A stretch of 64,000 bases of DNA, from contig NC_059544.1 in NCBI RefSeq assembly GCF_905220415.1, forward strand, positions 11,410,501 to 11,474,500. The letters are read 5' to 3'. Of the stretch, positions 1-11,585 are shown in pieces. Origin of the DNA: Colias croceus. Lineage: Eukaryota; Arthropoda; Insecta; Lepidoptera; Pieridae. Numbering within the stretch: position 1 is the stretch's first letter; every line of letters begins with the position of its first letter. The notes beneath the pieces are model-generated. The model made no database searches, had not been told where the DNA came from, and saw only the letters and a list, made by a program, of their open reading frames with translations. The position numbers and the translations under genes are program-made.

Positions 1-24
1 TGTGGGTTTATTATATTCTATCAG

Positions 25-3000
25 GATGCAGACCTGCAGCATGCACCTGCAACAATATGACGTCGTTCTCCACACAGCTGGATACATTGCTGGCGGAGTA
101 CGACCGAGAGATATTGCCGTCTACTCCTGTGCATGTGCAAGCAGCGTTGAACGTGCGACACGCCTCCATCTACGACAGTAGTGCCACATTGCGGCTACTT
201 GCGGATTTACAGCTAGTAAGTAATAATTAATGTATTATCTATAAAATAAAATTAAAGGCACTGATATTAGCATTTTGGAGAAGAAAATTTACATAAATGG
301 GAGGAAATGGAAAAAAATAATAAACTGTAAATAATGAAGATCTATTTATAGTTTGTGTGAAAGCGCTGCAGAAACTACTGGACCGATTTTAATCTTATTT
401 CACTGTTGGGTAGGCATGTGAAGTCAGGCCAAAAGTTAAGAATAATGTACCTAGTTGTTAAAATAAGCTTGAAAATATCTTCAGAGCTGGGAAGACAAGC
501 GCGTATCATGGAACGCCTCAGACTGGGGTTGCGACACCGCCTTAACAACAGCCGACCGTCTCTGGGTGCCAGACATCACCATACTCAGCACCGCTACACT
601 AGGACCAGAAATGGACACGGGCTTACGAGCCATGCTGTCCAGTAATGGCAGGATTTCTTGGCTGGCCCATCTGGACATCAAGGCCCCGATCGACCTGCAA
701 CTCCTGGAGTGGCCAAAAGATCAGCAACAGGCTGTGTTCACGTTTGGTTCGCGATCACATTCGTCTGATGAAATGAATATCACTATTAGTGAATTTGAGG
801 TGAGTAGACTTTCAGGTTTTACTTTTTTACCATGTGTATTTTTTTGTGTAACATGTTAATTCTATGTCGATATTCAACAATATCTTGGGCAGATTTTTAC
901 TGCGTATTTATTGGATGATGCTATGGGTTAAAAGCTTTCTCCTAGAAGTATCCTCTTTCATTCACTTTCTTTATTGCCTTTTTAAATTATGTTAAGTATA
1001 CATCTATATTTTGTACGAATTTTTTAAACTGAAACTATTTACATAATATAAATAAATTTATAGAATTATTGATAAAAGCCTCTCAATTTCAAACACCTAA
1101 AATACGCTGCTAAGATTAAATAAATGGATTTTCAGCACGCAACAGTATTCGAATCTGGTTCTTGGGAGCTGTTGAAACTTCGCGGCATGTTGTCGAAGTG
1201 GACCGGTGTGGGCGGCGAGCAGGTCGTCGTGCAGTGGTCGGTGACGCTGCGGCGACGCGCGGCAGCACACGCGCTGGCGGTCGGTACCGTCATGGTGACC
1301 GCTGCGGTGCTGCTCGTGGCGGCGGCCATGCTGCCCCCCGCGAGCCGGCCGCCGTTGTGTGCGGCTGCTGCGGGGATTGCTTCCTTGTGGTGAGTTAAGA
1401 AGGTTGATAGGTAATATTTAATGAAGTGCTGTTTGAAGAACGGCGTTTTGTTTTTGTGTGCTTGTTGCAAGTCTGCATCCTATTTAAAAATGTATTATAC
1501 TGAACCGAAATAAAATTAAGTCATGCTCCTCAAGCATATTGAGAAGATATTACTTTAGTACAAGTAGCACGTATACGTATTTAATGCCAAAAACTCTCCC
1601 AACTAACCTCTGATCAAAAATGCATTAAAAATTGAGTATGAATACTGGATACTGAAATAAATCTACATTATTCTTTCATATTCGAAATTAGCTTTTCACC
1701 CGCAGCTTCGCCCGCGCAGTCAAAGAAAAACCCGCATAGTTCTCGTTCCCGTGGGATTTCCGGGATAAAACCTATCCTATTTCCCGGGGTAAAAAGTAGC
1801 CTATGTCCTTTCTCGGGTATCAAAATATCTCTATACCAAATTTCATGCAAATTGGTTCAGTAGTTAAGGCGTGATTGAGTAACAGACAGACAGACAGACA
1901 GAGTTACTTTCACATTTATAATATTAGTATGGATGTAGCATTAAACTGATTGATATTCCAGGTTGATATCCGCGCTAGTCCGCATCCCCGTAGCTTCCAG
2001 CGCACCGCTCGCCATGTCCCTCATGTGCGTTGTGAGCGGCGCGAGCGCGGCGGCGGCGGCGTGCGGCGCGCTCGTGCTGCGCGTGGCGAACTGCGCGCGC
2101 CCGCCGCCACATCTGCTGCGGTCCGTGGTTACTACTGTGTCCGCGGTTGTGAAGCTTTCGCCTCCGGAGGTGAGAGCTTTTGATATTATAATTCATGAAA
2201 GTAAGTTGAATTAGAAGTTAGAACTACCTATTTTAAAAGTTAAACTCAAACTCAAACATTAACTCAAACATTTATTTATTCAATTAGACTTCTTCGAGAA
2301 GCACTTTTGAAACGTCAATACATATTGCACGCCTCATAAGCGAAGCGTTGAGGTGGGTACTACTGTCACTTCGCGCAAAACATCTGATTTTTCAAACTTA
2401 AAATGTCTTTATGTATCATACATTGCACTTGTAAGATAATACATACACAGTACACACACATATTAAGAAAAAACACTATTTTTAACATTCATAATATTTT
2501 TGATGTCCTTTTTGTTATTTAAACTAGTTAAAAAACAGTTTAAAAAAGTTCTGTCTTGGACGTCCGTGTGTCTGTATGTGCGGAGGATTTTCTTGTTAAC
2601 ACGATAGCGACCGAAATACTTTACTAATCGAGTCTTTTTTTTTCTCTTACGCTTGAGTATGCTCAGGAATAGAACCCTTTCATTTTTCAGGGTCTGATTC
2701 GATGTGGTTTAATTTTTATTAAATAAACAAAAAAAAATATCGACTGTTCTCCATAATTTTAGTATATCTATATATATTCTTTATTTTATTTTTTATTTTT
2801 TTTATATTTATAGTGTACTCAAAATTCACCATTATAAACTCGATTCTTTAAACTATAAGCCAAGGTTTAAAAAAATAAGTTGGTAGTCAGTCCCTTAAAC
2901 CTGTGCAGTTTCACATCTAGGTGGGGCCACAAGAAAAATAGCTCAATTATTACGGTACCGCTTTCTTTACTTTTCCAACTGTTTTATTTTATTTATTTTT

Positions 3001-3537
3001 TATATTTATAGTGTACTCTTTATAAATAATCAATTTTATTGTAAAGGATGAGATTATGAGGCGTGCACTTTTGGATTTTCCAAACTATTTTTAACATTTA
3101 CCACCAGTAAATGTTTTTAACATTTACCACCTTTCTAACCAGTTAGTTAGAAAGGATGTGTTGCGAAAACATGCGTAATTTTTTTTGAAGGTAAAATCTA
3201 CATAGTTACAACATCGATAAAAGCGAGAGGCATTAATTTAAGTTACATATATACCTACTAAGAACATGATAAACCGTTTATTTTTGTAATGTAAGTTGGC
3301 ATTGCCAATGATTACTTCATTATATAATGCACAAGAAATGCAATATACTTTTATAGCAAAAATGAAAATTATTAAGCAATATGCTAGATTTATTTCAATG
3401 TATCATCTTAACATCTTATTTTTCAGGGTTCTGCAGTAGAATGCAGCGCGTGGGCGGCAGCAGCTCAGCTCCTCGACTACGTGTTGCTGGCGTTGATACT
3501 GTTCATTGTCTTCATTGCACTCTGTATTTACCTCTAA
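25..3537 (+). CDS. Divergent nicotinic acetylcholine receptor-like (Cys-loop family) subunit, 5' partial
   Basis: Five exons join in frame: 25-215, 485-799, 1136-1389, 1962-2169 and 3427-3537, each with GT/AG ends and matching phases, giving 358 visible residues. The first visible exon begins after the intron end TTCTATCAG, so the start codon and signal peptide lie upstream. Ligand-binding-domain marks are SWEDKRVSWNASDWG and LWVPDITILS, which correspond to the W-D-RL-W and LW-PDI motifs of nicotinic subunits. The segment that should be the 15-residue Cys-loop reads APIDLQLLEWPKDQQQA: both cysteines are replaced and two residues are inserted. Loop C has no adjacent cysteines. After TLRRR come three alanine-rich hydrophobic segments (M1-M3), a linker of only about 35 residues, and a C-terminal M4 ending in IALCIYL. 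Known nicotinic subunits have a much longer M3-M4 loop. Family assignment is firm; channel function is doubtful. A poly(A) signal AATAAA lies at 3942-3947. Confidence 0.8.
1688..1933 (-). mobile_element. Non-autonomous Helitron-like copy (Lep1-type) in intron
   Basis: On the minus strand the copy starts TCCATACTAATATTATAAAT and ends near a GC-rich hairpin (GCGGGCGAAGC) followed by a degraded CTAA/CTAG-type end. This is the structure known for lepidopteran non-autonomous Helitrons: 5' TC, 3' hairpin, CTRR. It carries a short GACA run. It sits in the intron between the M2 and M3 exons of the nicotinic-like gene. Related copies recur through the window. Family name is from memory; the structure is visible. 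Confidence 0.65.
2243..2420. repeat. Dispersed repeat with AACTCAAACATTTATTTATT core
   Basis: The block AACTCAAACATTTATTTATT followed by an ATTAGACTTCT-like and AGCACTTTTGAA-like stretch recurs near 26887-26945 and 59350-59430. It is a common lepidopteran dispersed repeat, probably the 3' tail of a retroelement. Here it lies in the last intron of the nicotinic-like gene. The boundaries are approximate and no coding capacity is visible. Confidence 0.5.
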
Positions 3538-4025
3538 CTCCTCAGTCAGACTTATCAAGACTTTACTAGATAAGTTGTGTAGAGTGAATATTTTGTAACA
3601 ATTCGATTGTGTGAATGTGAGTGTGCGTGTAAATATAAGTACTTAGTAAAATACGTTTTGTTTTATTTCCTCAATACCAAAGTTTCTTATTAGAATTTGG
3701 AAAATGTGGCCAGGGTATGGGAATGTAGAGATTTTATCTTACAAGGCAATTTTTTTATTTATACGTCAATAACAACGGGTCACCATGAAATTTGACTTTA
3801 ATTGCAAAGCATTAAATTTCGGTATTTAGGTCGTAATTAGACGGAAAAAAAATATATGGCATGAAAAACTTTGCTTTTGTGCTTAGAAGACTGATTGAAC
3901 GAAATTTTTAAAAATCTCGGATTTAAATTTTTGTGATTGAAAATAAAACTATTGAAATAATTATATGTTTATTATTTTTATTAAGTTTTACTATCAAATT
4001 AGCTTACAGAAAAGTGGAAAATAAC
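3538..4025. other. 3' UTR of the nicotinic-like gene and short spacer
   Basis: This stretch follows the TAA stop at 3535-3537. A canonical AATAAA at 3942-3947 is the first good poly(A) signal, implying a 3' UTR of about 400 nt. No other gene is visible before the pseudogene that starts at 4026. Confidence 0.5.
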
Positions 4026-4451
4026 TTAAAAGTGCACACTTTTACTTTTTCTTTTATGTTCATAGCTACTTTCTCTCAATAAACCCCAAATATAGTCGCC
4101 TTGATAGCGTTGTTCAAAATTCATGATGTCCTGATGGAATCGTTCTCCTTACTCTTCGGAATAGGCTCCTATATTGTTTTTAAATTTATCCAAATGAGCA
4201 TGCAGCATATGTACTTTTAATGACATCCTGCAGCCCATGGCCTTCAAATTTGTAAGCATATCCTCAACCAACTTTTCGTAGTTTTCAGCTTTATTATTTC
4301 CTAAAAATCCAGAAACTACTGCTTTATAACTGTTCCAACTTGCTTTTTGAGTACGATTCAGCAACGTTGGAAAATTTTCATCGGTGAAAATCTGTCTTAT
4401 TTGCGGACCAACAAAAACCCCAGCTTTAACCTTTGCTTCCGATAACTTCGG
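4026..4451 (-). pseudogene. Broken fragment of a dispersed 'GERFHQD' protein family, probably element-derived
   Basis: Reading the minus strand from 4451 gives about 110 codons, one in-frame TAA, then about 30 more codons to a TAA at 4026-4028. Recognisable pieces are FVGPQIRQIF, KASWNSYKAVVSGFLGNNKA, GCRMSLKVHMLHAHLD, and after the stop GERFHQDIMNFEQRYQG. I recall this motif set from uncharacterised, highly repeated proteins in aphids, Hydra and other animals. The stop sits just before GERFHQD. The 5' part is missing beyond an AT-rich run at about 4452-4470. There is no intron and no splice signal. It is most likely a dead copy of a mobile-element gene lying between two convergent genes. Its function is unknown. 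Confidence 0.6.
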
Positions 4452-4768
4452 AAATTTTTTTTTTAAGTATCACAAAAGCAAACTTTATACCGAAAAAAAG
4501 TATTTTCTTTTCGTTTTTGTGCATAACTAACTGGAAAATAATAGTATGTATAAACTTTAGGACAAAGAACGAAAATTTTTTTGTCGAGTCGTGATTAATT
4601 TATAAAGTTAGATCAACAGCATATTATAATCAATATTTATAAAACTAGATAAAATAATACACAATAAAGACGAATCCATCTATTTATTAATACATCAAAT
4701 ATCAATGACTACAATTTTCGTACTACACAGCTTCGAACGATCGCTAGCCAGCCAGGCGCCGCGGGCTG

Positions 4769-7700
4769 TTAGTTACTGCACGGCACGCAGCGAGCTGTGC
4801 CGTGCCGGGTCCATGCTATAGCCAGCTCGAGCAGCAGCAGCGTCACGGCCAGCAGCGCGCCGGCGAGTAGCGCGGCGAGCGCGGGCAGCACGTCGGCGAG
4901 CCCCACGCTGACGAAGCCGCCGCCGCCCGCGTCGCAGCGCGCCCGCCGCGCTAGCCATGTGCGGCGAATGCGGTCCATGAGACCCGTCTCCCGGAGCCAG
5001 CGAAGTCTGTATTATAAAGTTAGTTTTATGGGAGTGGAGGCAATGAGCGCACGCACTGATGGTACTATCATTGATACTATTATAGCGCCCATAAGCAACG
5101 CCAAAAGATATAGCGAGTATATTATTATTTGCTTTACGTTACTCAAGTTGAAATTGAATTGAACTGAAGGAGAACTTTTAGGTTTTATCTTTTATAAACC
5201 AATTTAAAAAACAACATATTTTTTTATGAATTCACTCGATTTTAATAGCTTTTTTACCATTTTTTTTAATTTTACAAATATAAATTTTACTTTTATTGCT
5301 GGCTTAAGTACTAGTACGGGAGCTAGCAACGTTTAAAAAAAAGTCATTTTAGTATAGTTGGGTTTTTGATATACTGTTTCTCTTGCTATTTCGGTTAGAG
5401 TCCGGGCTGTCTGGCTGGCCGCAGTGGTTGCGTTTATTAGTGCGCATCTTATCTGCACAGGAAAATATCCTTAATTTAAAGTCATTTTTTAACGCGTAAT
5501 TTTTAATCTTTTGCCTTTAGATAGATCCATCAGACATAATTTTTTTATTGCAAGACGTTTTTTTCGTTGTAAAATAGGTGCCATACGCAATTTTTATTTC
5601 AAAATAACTAAAATGTCATCGAAATAAGTGAAATTACATCAACATGAGTCCGCTTAAAAGGTAAGTAATAACTTTATTATTTATATTATATTATCCTTTT
5701 TTAATACTTATATTGAATAATTAGTAAACTAATATTTTTAATAGATGGTTTCATATTTATTACACTTTTGGGTATAAATATGAATTTGATGATATTTGTA
5801 TTTTCTAGTGTTTGATTTTACGCGAGTATTATACATTTTGAAATTAAAGACTTGGGAAAATAATACAATGAATAAATCGCGTTTAAAATCCGTTAAAATG
5901 TCTTTAATTTCTTGATGATATTTGGTTTTTATCAAGTTTACATTAACGTCCTATTTGAGGTTCGTTGGGACAAAAGGAGGATATGGTAGATTGTTGCAAA
6001 AAAACTGTAAATAGTAAAATGAATATTATATATAGTATAAGTAACCCAGTGATTACTTATCCTTCACTGGGACTCATGTTGATGTAATTTCACTTATTTC
6101 GATGATATTTTAATTATTTTGAAATAAAAATTGCGTCTGGCACCTATTTAACAACGAAAAAAACGCCTTGCAATAAAAAATGTATGTCTAATGGATCTAT
6201 CTAAAGGCAAAAGATTAAAAATTACGCGTTAAAAAATGACTTTAAATTAAGGATATTTTCCTGTGCAGATAAGATGCGCACTAATAAACGCAACCACTGC
6301 GGCCAGCCAGACAGCCCGGACTGTAACCGAAATAGCAAGAGGAACAGCATATCAAAGAACCAACTATACTAAAATGCTCACTTGTCAACGTTGCTACCTC
6401 CTAGAATATACCTAGTTTTTAAATTCGTACCCGTATCTAAATCAGAGTTTCTGAAAGAAAAATTACACTGTGAATTATAAAATAAAAAATTATAGAGACT
6501 AAGATATACCTGGCCGCAAATAAATCCCGATATCCAGAATGTCTTCGGATGGGGACGGCTACCATTGGTAGTTTAAAAGCCTGGATTTCCTTGAGGCCGC
6601 ACTTCTCTCGCTCCGTGTACGTTCTGCTGATCACGTCGTAGCCAGAACTTTGCTCTACCTAAATTTCAATTCAATTAAAAGTAGATATTAAACCGGTTGC
6701 TTTTAAAACCTTTAAATTAACTTGGACATTTTTTTAAAGGTATGTTCGAATTTCGAACCAATTTTATAACTGAAAAATCTTCAGTTACTTAATTTTAGTT
6801 AGATAAGCAGCTAAGTTAAAGTCAACTCTGTCTGTGGAATCGTTTTATGAAACTCAAAATTTTACTCATATTCATCAGAGTTCCTTGAATAGTGAATACA
6901 TAAGTGAATACACCGAAATTGATACCGATAAAGATCGAAAATTTGATAGACTTCTGACACAACCTGAAAGGCAAATAAACCTCGTCGGACGCGCTCTATA
7001 CCGTCCACGACGCTCAAGTAGGCGCCATCTCCGAGCGGCTGCAGCTTGCGACGGTACAGTCGCTGGGTCGCTGGGTCTGTGCTCTCCTGTGACATTAGCA
7101 AATAAAAAATTCAAATAGTTTTTTTTAATGTAGAAAATAAAAACAATTTTCCACTAAGCTCATACCTTACATCAAGTTAAATACTGAAGCTGGTTAGATG
7201 AAACGATTATGGGGTGAATAATCCAGAAAATACCTACCAATAGTAACTCTAATGTACTCGTAATTTTGTAGTTAATTATTAGTATATTATAAAGCTAAAA
7301 TCAAGCTGTTTGTCTATGAAAAATGAAAAGATAAAAAAAGACACTAACCGCAAAATAAACTTTCTTATACGTAGTCTCTTGAACTCCCATGCCCATAGGC
7401 GAGTGAGTCAGATCATCTATTGTTTGTATGGCGTTGCTTGGTGCTTGGAGAATGGAGACAATCTTCGCGGAGTATGATGTGAAGGCGAAGAGAGAAGAGA
7501 GCAACGTGAACAGCATGAGGATGCGCGCTGATAGAATCTGTGGTGATAGGTCGGAACCTGGGAACAAAAGTAGGAACATAACATTAATTAAATGATAGTT
7601 GATTCATAAGTTTTACTACCTTCTATACTTATTTAATGTATCATCTACAATAATTTATTACTCATGCCATATTAACTACTTATATCCGCACTAAAATCCA

Positions 7701-10260
7701 AAAACTAGCTAGCGATGTTTAAACGAAATGTTGAATTTTATTGAATCCTACTAAAAGTTGGAGAAAGGAACATTTATTTTGTTAAATTATCATGTCGTCG
7801 AGTATCATGTAAATGAGTTTGCTGTTTACCTAAAAAAACCTTATTCGTTTATATCCTATACCTTGTTGACAAACAGCCCCGATCGCAAAAGTAAACGCCT
7901 CCTTGAGGTTCAGCCGCCTTGCGGTCTCGTCACCAAGTGCGCTCCTCCGTGCCACGAAGCCGAGTGCCGCGAGCAGCACGCCAGCTCCCAGGAACACAGC
8001 ACCAGCCGCCGCCCACACGCCCGCGCTGAACGGCAGCAGGAACACGTTCGATACCGCTGACTGGGAGGGCTGCCGGAATATGAAGGCGCCGCTGCAATGT
8101 TAATGTTAACGTTAATGTTATTGTTAATGTTAATGTTAATGTTAACGTTAATGTCAATGTTAACGTTAATGTAAATGTTAACGTTAATGTTAACGTTAAT
8201 GTTAATGTTAACGTTAATGTTAATGTTAATTTTAAAGTAAATGTTAGTATTCAACATCAGAACTTACCAAAAGCTAAAGAAAATATTAATGGTATATAAT
8301 TATTGAAGTCTGCAAAATTTTCAGCTTAATAAACTTATAACTATTCCAGCTATAATAAATAACATGATGCCTCACACCAGCTCAACAGTCTCGGAGCAGT
8401 AGTGCAGCACTCGCCAGCGGTCCTTCCTCATGAACATGGAGGTGACTCCCACCTCCACCTCTTGTCGCTGCAGGATCCCCGCCAGCCCGTTGAAGGACCC
8501 GTTTATTTCCTCGCCGTAAAAGTCTATTTGCTTCAGGTTGTAGCTTTTCAGTCGCAAGGAAGATGGTTAAATTCAAATATTATCTAAGGTTAAAAAGCTG
8601 TCCACTATTGATTCAATTATACAACTCAAAACATTATTTCATTTGGGTACATAAGCCATAAGCCTATAGGTAATGAAACTTGAAAGAAAAATTTAAGAAT
8701 TTGAAAATATTATTTTTAAATATTCTAATGAAATAAATATAATAATCTTAATAATAAACAAACTGATATATAAATAAAGATAATATTACCGAAAATGTAG
8801 ATCCTCAGCTAAAATCATAAGCAGCGGATACGTAAGCTTTGGAAATGTATCAATTTGTCGGTTTGTCAGATCCGACCAGCCCTTGAAGTACTGCGGCTGA
8901 CTTACCTGAGGAATAACAAAATGATGATAAGAGACAAGAATAAATAATTATTGTTTTAGACAAAACGATAAAAAAAGCTGTTCGTAGTAAACTGTTATTT
9001 TTCTTGTGTATTTTTTTATGTATTTATTTTTATTGTGAATAAATTTTAATTCTATTCTATTCTATTCTTCTAAAAATCAGGCACAAGGCTAAATATTTGG
9101 TAAAACTAACATAAACAAAAGAAACTAACAATAGTAGCTGCTTTCAAATACAAGTTATGCAAATCCTTTCTCCTCGACACGGCTGAAGGAAGTTTCGCTT
9201 GCAGTGCCACCATATCTCTGCTTTCATCCATATCAAGATTCAAAGTAGTTAGAGGTTCGCCAATCTTCACTCTGTACACGTCAAACATTGTGTCTTCAAA
9301 AGCAACCACAACATCAGAATCAGGAAGCATAACAGTATCTCTAAGAATATCTTCTAAATAAGACATATTTTGTGGAGCATCATGAAGGAGAAGCCAGGAG
9401 TGACGGTGGTTGAACGCACGACTTGCTGATGCCTAAAAATTCTTGCAATTTGTATCAAATGTAATTAATTATTTATAATACTGAAGCCATTTTAGCATGT
9501 GAAAAGCATTTCCATTATAGGTTTTTCTTGTCTTACTTCATTAAGAACATTTTCCGCTCCATCGCATCCAATACCTAAGACTATGCCTTCGCGGTAATCA
9601 CGGTATGCAGGTAATTCTGGTAGATTCTGGAAGTCATTGTAGATTCTGATTCTTATCTCCATCGAGCCCGCGAGCGACACAAATTTGGTCACATTTTCTG
9701 AAAATTATTATAATGCATATTGATGCAAGAGCAGTTCAAAGTATTTATTGCTTTCGATTTCATAATTTATAAGTAATAGTTTGGTTGATGATGGGCCACT
9801 GGTAACATCTTTGTCATTAACAGAATTCGTTTGAATAAAAGCATAATTAAATCATTCAGCAAACAGTATCTAATTTTCAAATCCTTACCATTAAAACTTA
9901 GCTAATATGTAATATATAGGATTGTAGAAAACACTAGGTACCATTTAAAAAAATGTGCAAGTTAAAAAAAAAACAAATATTGGGCATTTACTTATTTGAA
10001 CTTCAAAAAAACAATTGAATTCATTTAACTAAATAATAGAATAGATCACTGAAGTCGTGTGAGACAGGGTTTTCCCGTATTCGCCACAACAACAATTAAA
10101 CAAATATCAGTGTTATTTATTTTATAATTTTATATTAATACTATTTTAAAATATATTCTTATCTTTTTTCCTGTATACCTGGAGTCCAGCACAGAAATGC
10201 CGTAATTAGCGACAGGTTTTTAGACGCAAAATACGTCAGTATAAAATTAAGCCAATCCAT
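4769..10260 (-). CDS. IR75: Ionotropic receptor, IR75 family (complete, ten exons)
   Basis: Exons in transcript order are 10260-10179, 9697-9537, 9432-9130, 8896-8790, 8543-8376, 8091-7862, 7557-7349, 7086-6964, 6658-6510 and 5006-4769; all have GT/AG ends and matching phases. The protein is 589 aa, near the usual IR75 length. The start MDWLNFILTYFASKNLSLIT resembles the N-terminus of IR75 proteins. The ligand-binding S1 lobe includes QIDFYGEEINGSFNGLAG and VTSMFMRKDRW, followed by CSETVELVGAFIFRQPS. M1 is at about residues 295-317, the pore region before CQQG at about 326-350, and M2 at about 361-385. S2 has YREGIV-like and EKCGLKEI-type conserved segments, and M3 (VLPALAALLAGALLAVTLL) is at about 545-570. 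IR75 proteins are chemosensory, acid-tuned ligand-gated cation channels in sensory dendrites that need IR8a; this role is inferred. A poly(A) signal (TTTATT on plus) is at 4683-4688. I cannot assign a subtype letter. Confidence 0.9.
5318..6401. mobile_element. Foldback element with ~310-bp inverted termini inside the last IR75 intron
   Basis: The left arm (about 5318-5665) and right arm (about 6060-6401) are inverted copies. For example AGTCCGGGCTGTCTGGCTGG on the left pairs with CCAGCCAGACAGCCCGGACT on the right, and ACATCAACATGAGTCC pairs with GGACTCATGTTGATGT. The arms have diverged by scattered substitutions. The ~400-bp centre is AT-rich with no coding signal. The outermost match is GCTAGCAACGTT / AACGTTGCTACC. 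I could not fix a target-site duplication. This is a non-autonomous foldback or long-TIR DNA element; it occupies most of the 1.5-kb intron before the M3 exon of IR75. Confidence 0.75.
8096..8230. repeat. Tandem hexamer array (TTAATG/TTAACG)n next to a splice acceptor
   Basis: About 22 imperfect hexamers of TTAATG and TTAACG fill this stretch. It lies in the IR75 intron between 8092 and 8375 and ends only a few bases from the acceptor of the exon starting at 8091. In the transcript the last unit runs into CATTAACATTGCAG, so the array supplies the branch-point/acceptor neighbourhood. Confidence 0.9.
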
Positions 10261-10879
10261 AAGTCCCAATCAGCCAGCAGTTACATCGAATGACTAGTTT
10301 TCACTGCATAAATTGACCCAGTCGTCGAATTACCCATAATTCTATTTCCAATATAATTAGTTGAAAATTAAATCGCATGGTATACAATGTCGGTTTGAGT
10401 TACATTCAAATGCAATGAATTCATATGGGCGTAGATTCTCACATAGAGTCGGCAGATGGCGCTTCAACACTTTGCATACTTTTATCCGGGTTAATACATA
10501 AGGCATTTCCTATTTATTGAATATTTTATTAATAATTACATACATAGATAAGAGTTTCATGAATGGAGACAAAATCTAGTGGTTTTTCTCAAGTAACATG
10601 ACATTATAAATTGTTTGAAGAGGACTTGCAAACAATTTCGCCTGAAATGATGCTTGAAATATAAAACATGTTTTAAAGAAATATAAACTTAAATCAATGC
10701 TATTCTTCCAAGGTCACAGATAATATTAGAATCTCTGTATCAGTTTATCTTTCAGATATAAATCCATAATATTATAATTCACTTTATCAGCGATTAGAAA
10801 TTATGAAACTAATTTCATAATTTGTTTTATTAAAAATTTACTTTCGAAGTTTCATAGTGTTCTGTGAAATCACTACATA

Positions 10880-11050
10880 GTATAATACAAAGTCTTCCTC
10901 TGTCCCTATCCTATGTATGCTTAAATCTTTAAAACTACTCAACAGATTTTGATTCGGTTTTTTTAAAAGATAGCGTAATTTAAGAGGAAGGTTTTAGTAT
11001 ACAATTTATTAGGTTTAAGAGAAAGCGGGTGAAGCCGCGGGCGGAAAAGT
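10880..11050 (+). mobile_element. Degraded Helitron-like copy
   Basis: It has the internal Helitron-type phrase AAAACTACTCAACAGATTTT and ends with the GC-rich hairpin AGCGGGTGAAGCCGCGGGCGG, here cut off before a clear CTAG. The left end is worn (TAGTATAATACAAAG). Orientation is inferred from the hairpin being on the right. Confidence 0.4.
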
Positions 11051-11367
11051 GGTAAGAAATGAATATTTGAGTTGTACCTAGATAGGTAACTTGATCGTCT
11101 AAACTCTAAAGTCTAATCGATTATAATAGCTTTCGTTGCAATTGAGTTAATGCTATTGTCAACTAATCATTACAATTGATTATTTGATACTGATAGTCGG
11201 TGAATTTACACCGACTTTCTAAGAAATCTTTTAGTTCTGTTAAAACAAATGCTTTTTTTAAAGATAACTATAATCCACATAAGATACTGCCTCTTGAATC
11301 GTATAGATAATTTGAAGAGTTGTCAATATTTGATAACATCTATTCTTCATTCTTCCCTTATAAAACA

Positions 11368-11585
11368 CTAGGTTTCCACCCGCGGCTTCGCCCGCGCAGT
11401 CCAAGAAAAAGCCGCATAGTTCCCGTTCCCGTGGGATTTCCGGGATTGCGTCATTTTCCCGGGATAAAGAGTAGCCTGTGTCCTTTCTCGGGTATCAAAA
11501 TATCTCCTTACAAAATTTAATGAAAATTGGTTCAGTAGTTTAGGCGTGATTGAGTAACAGACAGACAGACAGAGTTACTTTCACA
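11368..11585 (-). mobile_element. Helitron-like copy, minus, head to head with the next one
   Basis: CTAG at 11368-11371 is followed by the hairpin region CCACCCGCGGCTTCGCCCGC, the shared body and a GACA run. Its own 5' end (TATTAGTATGGA) is missing because the plus-strand copy begins where it should be. Confidence 0.6.

Noticed and set aside
1132..1470. 112-codon minus-strand frame over the M1 exon
   Set aside because: Antisense shadow of the nicotinic-like exon at 1136-1389.
7910..8257. Asn/Ile/Val repeat protein (115 codons) across the hexamer array
   Set aside because: It is translation of the TTAATG tandem repeat and of the shadow of IR75 exon 6; not a gene.
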